Below, piece by piece: positions 42,604 to 48,155 of a DNA stretch of 48,866 nucleotides. The position numbers and the translations under genes are program-made. Under the pieces are notes generated by a model. The model was not told the origin of the DNA and ran no database searches. It was given only the letters and a program-made list of their open reading frames with translations. Positions within the stretch are counted from its first letter, which is position 1. Each line of letters begins with the position of its first letter. The stretch comes from a virus, in the IMG/VR virus record IMGVR_UViG_3300035670_000330, positions 1 through 48,866 of that record; one strand, written 5' to 3'.

Positions 42604-42819
42604 ATGCGGCGAATCGTCTGCCAGTGCTGCAACACTAAGTATCGCAATGAACCCGTCTCGTGGATTATCTTCGAGAAGGTTTTGATTTGCGAGAGTTGCA
42701 GGCTGGCGGCGATTCAATTCTTGCGAGAGATTTGTGACTTGAGTCTGGCTCGTCCACACCCATTCCTCGATGAACTCTCGCAGGTTGATTCGCCAAAGAA
42801 AATTCGACTCACCCCTTGA
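42604..42819 (+). CDS. small zinc-ribbon protein
   Basis: A 71-aa protein with C6-x2-C9 and C29-x2-C32 (CQCC and CESC), a four-Cys zinc ribbon. GAGTC directly abuts the ATG, and its stop overlaps the promoter at 42816. Small zinc-ribbon proteins in phages often bind nucleic acid or polymerases, but the target is unknown. The C-terminal half is helical then Pro-rich (RPHPFLDELSQVDSPKK). Confidence 0.65.
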   Translation: MRRIVCQCCNTKYRNEPVSWIIFEKVLICESCRLAAIQFLREICDLSLARPHPFLDELSQVDSPKKIRLTP

Positions 42820-42844
42820 CAACCATGTCCGACCATGGTAATTT
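42816..42844 (+). promoter_or_regulatory. promoter with operator-like dyad in the spacer
   Basis: TTGACA (42816-42821), 17 bp and TAATTT (42839-42844) form a probable sigma70 promoter for the nuclease/recombination genes from 42887 on. The spacer contains ACCATG (42822-42827) and CATGGT (42834-42839), a perfect 6-6-6 inverted repeat placed between -35 and -10 where a bound protein would block RNA polymerase. The expected leader is about 36 bases. The dyad is seen directly; regulation is inferred. Confidence 0.65.
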
Positions 42845-42886
42845 AGATGAAACTTTCAGAACTTTTCGGAATCAGGGAACAATCAA

Positions 42887-43225
42887 ATGTCCGTATGGAT
42901 CAAGATTGACGACGACCCAGACACTCCGACTCTCTTGGGACGTGTGCTCGAAGAGTCGATGTTGAAGGGCAACCGCGCGAAGTTTCTTACTCCGCCCAAC
43001 CAAGCGAGGGTAGTGCTTCAGCGACTCAGGACTTGCCTGTCTCGGTCGCGCGAACGGCAAAAGCGCAAGGGCAAGAAGGTTGCGCAGTTTACGCTGCACT
43101 CCGAGTCCTTCCCCTACACCACACTCGACGGCAAACGGCATGACTGTTTGGTGATGTGGGTAGCAAAGAGTGAACGTCACATGCAGCTGGAAATGCTGGA
43201 TGATTTGTTGGAGCGCATGGCATGA
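42887..43225 (+). CDS. small basic protein, unknown
   Basis: A 112-aa protein, first gene after the promoter. The basic middle (LRTCLSRSRERQKRKGKK) may bind nucleic acid; a strand-rich C-terminus follows (DCLVMWVAKSERHMQLE). AGGGA precedes the ATG and the stop overlaps the next start by 4 bases (ATGA). No family recognised. Its place ahead of the nuclease and Sak4-like genes suggests recombination or control of that set. Confidence 0.6.
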   Translation: MSVWIKIDDDPDTPTLLGRVLEESMLKGNRAKFLTPPNQARVVLQRLRTCLSRSRERQKRKGKKVAQFTLHSESFPYTTLDGKRHDCLVMWVAKSERHMQLEMLDDLLERMA

Positions 43226-43875
43226 GTCAACTTCATAAACTGCTGGCGATGCAGAAGGCTAAGGCTGGCGCGACAACGGCTCCCGCCCCGACGCCTACTC
43301 CTGCTGTTTCGGAGTCAGCACCGGCCAAGCAAAACCCACTCGGGTTGCTCAAGCGCGCGGAAGCTCCCGCCGCCCCGACCAAGTCTGCTGTCAATCCTGA
43401 CTCGATCGGCTTCGACCTCGCTGATCTCGCGGCCATGGATGCTGGTTCGATCGACGCGACTCCGGCTCGCGAGCAGACCACGATCTCCGGCTACTTCGAC
43501 GAGATTGAGGCGACCGCCCCCGACCGTGACCTGCCGGCTGACTTGACTCAGCAGCAGCGTCTCTTTATCGAATCGCTCGACGGCATCTACCAAATCCTGC
43601 ACGACGCCGAGTTGTTCGCGCAGTCGGTTCGGAATGTCATGATCGAACTCGACGAGAATCCCGAATACACCAAGCTGATTTCCGATCACGATGTTCATAC
43701 TATGATTCGCGGTATGCGTAACTCGATGGGCATGGCGCGGATCAAGAAGCAGGAAAAGAGTCGCAAAGGCGGGACAGGCCGCGCAGCCAGCAAGTCGAAG
43801 GGCAAGGCAGCCAGCAGTGAAGCCTTGAGTATCCTCGACAAGATGATGGCGGGAATGGGTGACGACGATGACTAG
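43222..43875 (+). CDS. 217-aa protein, unknown, recombination block
   Basis: The first 70 residues are Ala/Pro/Thr-rich and disordered, flanking two short hydrophobic motifs (SQLHKLLAMQKAKAG and GFDLADLAAMDAGSI). The middle is helical (RLFIESLDGIYQILHDAEL, VRNVMIELDE), followed by a basic stretch (KKQEKSRKGGTGRAASKSKG) and an acidic end. The basic stretch may bind nucleic acid. The LADLAxxDA motif recurs in the 166-aa protein at 46944, hinting at a shared partner. Overlaps link it to both neighbours. Confidence 0.65.
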   Translation: MSQLHKLLAMQKAKAGATTAPAPTPTPAVSESAPAKQNPLGLLKRAEAPAAPTKSAVNPDSIGFDLADLAAMDAGSIDATPAREQTTISGYFDEIEATAPDRDLPADLTQQQRLFIESLDGIYQILHDAELFAQSVRNVMIELDENPEYTKLISDHDVHTMIRGMRNSMGMARIKKQEKSRKGGTGRAASKSKGKAASSEALSILDKMMAGMGDDDD

Positions 43876-44107
43876 CTTCAGTCGTCAATTCAAGTCCGAC
43901 TCTGGAGTCATGCTTGAAGTAGACGGCAGCTTCCGGCACGTTAGCTGGGATCACATCGAGTTGATCGAGTATAAAGCTTGGCGACTCGCAGATGCCAACA
44001 ACCCCAACGCTCCCTTTGTGGAGCTGACGCAGGCAGAAGACGAACGACTCCTTGAAGAGTTGTATGCCGATGAATCGACCTGGGAGTATCCAAGTGATGA
44101 GCCGTGA
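43868..44107 (+). CDS. small acidic protein, unknown
   Basis: A 79-aa protein. I chose ATG 43868, overlapping the previous stop by 8 bases; a GTG at 43859 is possible. It has beta then helical segments (SGVMLEVDGSFRHVSW, EDERLLEELYADE) and is strongly acidic. Its end overlaps the nuclease start by 11 bases. Such a small acidic partner could modulate the neighbouring nuclease, but this rests on position only. Confidence 0.6.
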   Translation: MTSFSRQFKSDSGVMLEVDGSFRHVSWDHIELIEYKAWRLADANNPNAPFVELTQAEDERLLEELYADESTWEYPSDEP

Positions 44108-45065
44108 GTATCTCAAGGTCAGCTATTCGAGTCTCAACTTGCTCGACACCTGTATGCGCAAGTTCGAGTTCAACAAGCTGTATCCTCGCCGCGCGCGTGA
44201 CCCGGATCAATTCGCAGCAGACGTCGGCTCCGCCCTGCACCATGGCTATCAGCACTACCTGACTCATGGTGACGAGGACGCCGCGACTTGGCAGTTGATG
44301 CTCGACTACCCATACATCGGGGAGTTCTCGCAGCGCACAGATGATCGGAGTCTTGAGGCTTGTATCTCGACTCTCGACGAAATGATGCACTACGGGAAGA
44401 TGGAAGAGTGGGAGTTGATGACTATCAAGCGCCCGCCTACCGATGAAGAACGCGAGTCAGGACTCGACGGCGTGGTTGTCCCCGCGATCGAAGTGCCTTT
44501 CGAACTGCGACTCAAAGGCATCGACCTGCCCGACGGTCGCGGCATTGCGTTCACTGGTTTCATGGACGCGGCGATGCGCCATCGTGTGACTGATCGAGTC
44601 CGCACCATGGACATTAAGACCAACCGCCGCACGATGGAAGACGCGACTCCCAAGTATAAGTTCGACGGCCAGCAGATTCCATATGGCATCGTGCTTGAGC
44701 ATATCGTCGGCAACCGAGTCGAAGAGTTCGAGGTTCTCTATCTCGATTGTTACGTCGACCTCGTAGCACCCCGCGTTCAACTCTACCCGTTCCGCAAGGA
44801 CTCGTCGGACATTCAGGACTGGCTGATCAACACCGTCCTCGCCGCCCAGCGAATCCAGCGTAGCATGGAAATGGACTACTTCCCTCGCACCAATGGGGGT
44901 TGCATGTCTTGGAATCGCCCTTGCTACTTCCTTGACATCTGTGAGATTCGTGACCGCGAACAGATCACCGACTGGTTGTTGATGGGGGACGAACCCGAGC
45001 ATCGAATCGACCAGACCCCGTGGATCGTCGCGGAAATTGACGTGTTTGGCAACGGAGGGGACTAA
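44097..45065 (+). CDS. Cas4/RecB-like PD-(D/E)xK exonuclease with four-Cys cluster
   Basis: A 322-aa nuclease. YSSLNLLDTCMRKFEF at residues 10-25 is the usual opening of Cas4/RecB-type nucleases. GFMDA (D157) and MDIKT (D172, K174) give the active site, followed by DGQQIPYG, the QxxxY-like motif. Cys19, Cys269, Cys276 and Cys282 match the one-plus-three arrangement that holds an iron-sulphur cluster in Cas4 and AddB. It probably resects DNA ends to feed the Sak4-like recombinase nearby. ATG 44097 is chosen; upstream in-frame starts lie within the previous gene. Confidence 0.82.
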   Translation: MSREYLKVSYSSLNLLDTCMRKFEFNKLYPRRARDPDQFAADVGSALHHGYQHYLTHGDEDAATWQLMLDYPYIGEFSQRTDDRSLEACISTLDEMMHYGKMEEWELMTIKRPPTDEERESGLDGVVVPAIEVPFELRLKGIDLPDGRGIAFTGFMDAAMRHRVTDRVRTMDIKTNRRTMEDATPKYKFDGQQIPYGIVLEHIVGNRVEEFEVLYLDCYVDLVAPRVQLYPFRKDSSDIQDWLINTVLAAQRIQRSMEMDYFPRTNGGCMSWNRPCYFLDICEIRDREQITDWLLMGDEPEHRIDQTPWIVAEIDVFGNGGD

Positions 45066-45301
45066 TGAATCGACCGCAACGCATGGACCTGCGCGCCCGC
45101 CTCAACAAGAAGATGTGGGAAGATGCACTCGAAACCGTCGGCAAAGCCTTCAACGCAGGCTGGTTGAGCGAATACGACTCAGACTTCTATGTCCAGCAGT
45201 TGTCGGCGTGGCAGATGGTCGGCGATGAATACGGCCCGACGATCAAGCAATTCAACTACCTCCGGCAACTCGCCGTCGAGGCAGCCAAGGCAGGATACTG
45301 A
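45065..45301 (+). CDS. small helical protein, unknown
   Basis: A 78-aa protein whose ATG shares one base with the nuclease stop (TAATG). It is mostly helical, with an opening basic stretch (NRPQRMDLRARLNKKM) and WEDALETVGKAFNAGWL. The GPTIKQFNYLRQLAVEA segment could form a helix-turn-helix-like end, but evidence is thin. It lies between the nuclease and the 131-aa gene. Confidence 0.6.
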   Translation: MNRPQRMDLRARLNKKMWEDALETVGKAFNAGWLSEYDSDFYVQQLSAWQMVGDEYGPTIKQFNYLRQLAVEAAKAGY

Positions 45302-45304
45302 GTC

Positions 45305-45700
45305 ATGTCGCTACCGCCTGACAAGAAAGACCTTCATTACGATCGTCCGTTCTACGAAAATCTCGTGCAGCCAAAGGGCTACCTGACTCTCGACATGCGT
45401 TGCCACGCCTGCTTCCATTACACGATGTTGGCAGGCAAGGCACGAGTTGCGGCAGGCACCGGTCCCGAGTCGCAGATCATCCAATACCGCGTCGGCGACA
45501 CCCCGCCCGAGTGGATGGAATCCCGTGATTGGGAAATCGCCAAGTCGGTTGCCATCATCTATGGGCTGGAGTCCCCCGATGAGTTTCTCAAATTCAAAAA
45601 AGAAGCGTGGACGCAGGCGGTCCAACTCGGAGCCGACCCAGAAATCTGCACGACAGTCCTCGGAGTCACGGCGTCGGGCGACCTCAACAAAATCCAGTGA
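45305..45700 (+). CDS. small protein, unknown
   Basis: A 131-aa protein with GAGTC directly before the ATG. It has a short motif with Cys and His (DMRCHACFHYTM) that might bind metal but lacks a second pair. The C-terminal part is helical (EFLKFKKEAWTQAVQLG). It belongs to the recombination block by position. No family recognised. Confidence 0.6.
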   Translation: MSLPPDKKDLHYDRPFYENLVQPKGYLTLDMRCHACFHYTMLAGKARVAAGTGPESQIIQYRVGDTPPEWMESRDWEIAKSVAIIYGLESPDEFLKFKKEAWTQAVQLGADPEICTTVLGVTASGDLNKIQ

Positions 45701-45731
45701 GCCGACAACACATGAGATTCGCTACTACGCA

Positions 45732-45923
45732 GTGGGCCAAGAAGTCCCGCAACAGCTGGTGATCAACGGCTCGGACTACGAGATTTTCGAAGCGACTCTG
45801 GATGCGCCAGATGTTGCAGTTCTATTTATCAGAAAGGATTTGATTCATGCCGCGCGCAAGCAACGTTCCGCCGCAACTTGCACTGATCAAGGCTCTGATT
45901 CTCGGCGACCCAAAAGCCGGTAA
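45732..45923 (+). CDS. possible small gene with unclear start
   Basis: An open frame between the 131-aa gene and the Sak4-like gene encodes a protein-like stretch (GQEVPQQLVINGSDYEIFEA, then TLDAPDVAVLFIRKD) and then overlaps the next gene by 77 bp. The only standard start in this frame is GTG 45732, without a ribosome site, and the protein-like character already begins upstream (EIRYYAVG from about 45714). A non-standard start, a +1 frameshift from the 131-aa gene or a sequencing indel could explain it. Without this frame, about 145 bp would be empty. Confidence 0.35.
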   Translation: MGQEVPQQLVINGSDYEIFEATLDAPDVAVLFIRKDLIHAARKQRSAATCTDQGSDSRRPKSR

Positions 45924-46902
45924 GTCAGACTGGGCGGCCCGCGCTGCCGAAGCTGGATTCAATGTCCTCTACTTCGACGGCGACGTGGCGCAGCAGACCA
46001 TCAGCCAACTCTCGCTCGAAGCACGTTCGCGAATCTTCTATATGGAAGTCGGCGACATTCTCGTGGGGGACAAGAACCCCCGCATGATCGACACGCTGAC
46101 AGCGTTCACGACTTCGACTCGCTTCATCTGGAACGACACCAAGCAGAAGGAGTTTGGCATCAAGGACGGAGTCGACGAAGAAGGCTATGCCCTCGACGAG
46201 ATTTGGGAGTTCGTCCCATCCCGCCTCGATCACAATTGGGTGTTCGTCATGGACTCGTGGACGACCTTGGCTTTGTCCGCCATGCTGGCCAAGGCGAACG
46301 ACATGGGAGTCGAACTCGCTGACGTCGAAAAGATCGAGCGGAACCTTTACTCGGGCGTCGGCAACCGACTCACGTCCATCGCCGCCACGCTCCAGAAGTT
46401 CCCGTGCCACGTAATCGTGATCGGCCACCCGGAGCAATACGAGAAGACTCGGAGTCCGGACGGCAAGGAAGTTCGCAACGTCAAAGAGATCGACCGCATC
46501 GTCGAGTGGACCAAGATGATTCCCAAGTCCAGTTCGAAGCCGCACGGTCTGACTCTCGGCAAGTTCTTTTCCGACATTGGTTGGATTGACGTTTCCAAGT
46601 ATGGCAAACGCGAACTTGACTTTACCGCCACAAATGCTAGAACATCTGGCGGCCACCTCAATTCAAAGGGCGACCCTCGCGAATCACATTCGTTCGCAAA
46701 TCTCGTCAAGTCGATCGGCGGCGTTGTCCCCGACGGCAAGCAAGACACCGGACTTGGACTCACAATCCACGAACCCGGCGCATATCTGGCCAAGAAACCC
46801 GCACAGGTTCTCGGCGCAAAACCAGCTTCAAGTTCTGCGACTCCAGCGGCACAGCCGTCTACGGTCAAGGGACTCGGAGGGCTGGCTGGACTCAAGAAGT
46901 AG
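45847..46902 (+). CDS. Sak4-like RecA-fold ATPase, probable recombinase
   Basis: A 351-aa protein. Walker A is GDPKAGKS at 20-27 and Walker B is VFVMDSW with Asp136. The FPCHVIVIGHPEQYEK block, with His as a sensor residue, is typical of the phage RecA-core ATPases known as Sak4, which promote single-strand annealing together with an SSB. The C-terminal 60 residues are disordered, ending in GLGGLAGLKK. The start has AGAAAGGA and GATTC abutting the ATG. The 166-aa gene that follows is a likely SSB partner and the Cas4-like nuclease upstream a likely end-processing partner. Confidence 0.75.
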   Translation: MPRASNVPPQLALIKALILGDPKAGKSDWAARAAEAGFNVLYFDGDVAQQTISQLSLEARSRIFYMEVGDILVGDKNPRMIDTLTAFTTSTRFIWNDTKQKEFGIKDGVDEEGYALDEIWEFVPSRLDHNWVFVMDSWTTLALSAMLAKANDMGVELADVEKIERNLYSGVGNRLTSIAATLQKFPCHVIVIGHPEQYEKTRSPDGKEVRNVKEIDRIVEWTKMIPKSSSKPHGLTLGKFFSDIGWIDVSKYGKRELDFTATNARTSGGHLNSKGDPRESHSFANLVKSIGGVVPDGKQDTGLGLTIHEPGAYLAKKPAQVLGAKPASSSATPAAQPSTVKGLGGLAGLKK

Positions 46903-46943
46903 TCCCGTCAGTCTAACTTCAACTCGAATGAAAGTAACCTCGT

Positions 46944-47444
46944 ATGTCGATCGAAGAAAACAACGAAGTCGAATTCTCGCTGGCTGACCTCGCTGGAATC
47001 GACGCCTCGGAAATCGCTGAAGTTCGTTTCGAATCGCTGCCGGCCGGCGCCTACACGTTCCGCGGTGAATCCGCTGCGTTCGAGGACACCACCAATCGTG
47101 ACGACGAGCGCCGCATCGTGCTCAAGGTCGTGATGGAAGTCGTCGAAGTCAAGGCGGTCGCTGAACGCGGCGTCGAGAAGGAGTCGCTGCTCGGCAAGAA
47201 GCACACCGAGAAGTTCTATGTCGTCCCCGAAAAGGCGACCGAAGGACTCGGCCTGATTCGCTCGTTCATCGCTGATATCGGACTCCCCAACGAAGGTCCG
47301 TTCGGCGGCGTGGAAGGTGCCGAGCCTGGCATCGTCGACTCGATCGTGGGTCACGAGTTCGCCGGCAAGATCATCAAGCAGCCGCGCAAGGGTGATCCGA
47401 CGACCAAGGATGCGCGTCTGCGTATCGAAGCGAAGAAGAAGTAA
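46944..47444 (+). CDS. probable ssDNA-binding or recombination partner protein
   Basis: A 166-aa protein 41 bp after the Sak4-like gene. It is beta-rich and could adopt an OB-like fold (PAGAYTFRGESAAFE, RRIVLKVVMEVVEVKAV, KKHTEKFYVVPE), with a basic C-terminus (KQPRKGDPTTKDARLRIEA). It opens with an acidic motif FSLADLAGIDASEI. Sak4-type ATPases often neighbour SSB genes, which supports an SSB role, but the classical acidic C-terminal tail of SSB is absent. A hairpin follows the stop. Confidence 0.55.
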   Translation: MSIEENNEVEFSLADLAGIDASEIAEVRFESLPAGAYTFRGESAAFEDTTNRDDERRIVLKVVMEVVEVKAVAERGVEKESLLGKKHTEKFYVVPEKATEGLGLIRSFIADIGLPNEGPFGGVEGAEPGIVDSIVGHEFAGKIIKQPRKGDPTTKDARLRIEAKKK

Positions 47445-47462
47445 CGACTCTTCTGTTCGAGA

Positions 47463-47511
47463 GGGCGGGGACTCAGCCACTGGTTGGTGATCTGTTTCGG
47501 GGTTCCCGCCC
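47463..47511 (+). terminator. GC-rich hairpin after the recombination block
   Basis: GGGCGGG plus GA (47463-47471) pairs with TTCCCGCCC (47503-47511), 9 bp including one G-U, with a 31-base loop and a short CCCTTT afterwards. It resembles the hairpin at 2426-2478, which shares the GGGCGGG/CCCGCCC core. The two bracket the polymerase segment (47684 to 2411 across the join). It is a weak terminator or a processing hairpin. Confidence 0.5.
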
Positions 47512-47545
47512 CCTTTCGGTGAGTCATGAGCTGGTAATTGCCCCC

Positions 47546-47594
47546 CACCTAGCTTGCATTTTCAAAGACGGCAATGTAAGGTCTGAACTAGGTG
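47546..47594 (+). promoter_or_regulatory. possible promoter framed by an inverted repeat
   Basis: CACCTAG (47546-47552) and CTAGGTG (47588-47594) are perfect inverses. Between them lies TTGCAT (47554-47559) with TAAGGT 17 bases later (47577-47582), a weak promoter-like pair. It would drive the two small genes and the DNA polymerase. The 239-bp gap 47445-47683 otherwise holds only the hairpin. The weak -10 keeps confidence low. Confidence 0.35.
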
Positions 47595-47683
47595 CAGTGA
47601 TTCACGTGCGAGTTGATTGATCCCTTCGCGCACGGGCGGCAGGTCAAAGCAGAAATCTCATGACTCACCAAAAGGAGAACCTA

Positions 47684-47902
47684 ATGTCTGACAGCAAGGT
47701 CGTAGTCAGTCGCACGACTCCGGTTCCGAATACCCACTTGACTGAACTCCAGTTGCAAGAAATGTGGTATCGGGACATGGAGGCGCTGGACCACAATTCG
47801 AATCATCGGGCGATCGGGCGATTGTTCCCGCGCAGCCGTAAGGATTTGATCGAGTATTATACGCAGAAGGACTTGGAGAAGGCAGATGGCGCATCCGATT
47901 AA
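47684..47902 (+). CDS. small protein, unknown
   Basis: A 72-aa protein starting at ATG 47684 with AAAGGAG 7 bases upstream; an ATG at 47660 lacks a ribosome site. It has a helical centre (HLTELQLQEMWYRDMEAL) and a basic to acidic end (LFPRSRKDLIEYYTQKDLE). It overlaps the next gene by 17 bp and starts the polymerase transcript. Not recognised. Confidence 0.65.
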   Translation: MSDSKVVVSRTTPVPNTHLTELQLQEMWYRDMEALDHNSNHRAIGRLFPRSRKDLIEYYTQKDLEKADGASD

Positions 47903-48155
47903 GTTCGCCGGATTCACCCATGACTTCGGACCCCCGCCCGGCCTCGACGAAATGGTCGGGCGACTCCCCGTATTCATGAACGGAGCAACGGTAGTGAGCG
48001 CGTGGCAGCTTGACCCTGACGAACTCAAAGCCGTGATCGACAGTGGCGGAATCGTGTTTCTTTCTATTATGTCAGGAATCAACGTGTTCCCTTGCTACGT
48101 AGGCTCTGAAGAGTCGACCAAGGCGGTAGCTTCGGACACCGGGAAGGTTTGGTAA
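47886..48155 (+). CDS. small protein, unknown
   Basis: An 89-aa protein whose last base is the first base of the polymerase start codon (TAATG), so the two are translationally coupled. It contains GFTHDFGPPPGLDEMVG near the start and a hydrophobic beta stretch (GGIVFLSIMSGINVFPCYVG) that is too short and interrupted to be a clear membrane helix. Its role may be linked to the polymerase, by position only. Confidence 0.65.
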   Translation: MAHPIKFAGFTHDFGPPPGLDEMVGRLPVFMNGATVVSAWQLDPDELKAVIDSGGIVFLSIMSGINVFPCYVGSEESTKAVASDTGKVW

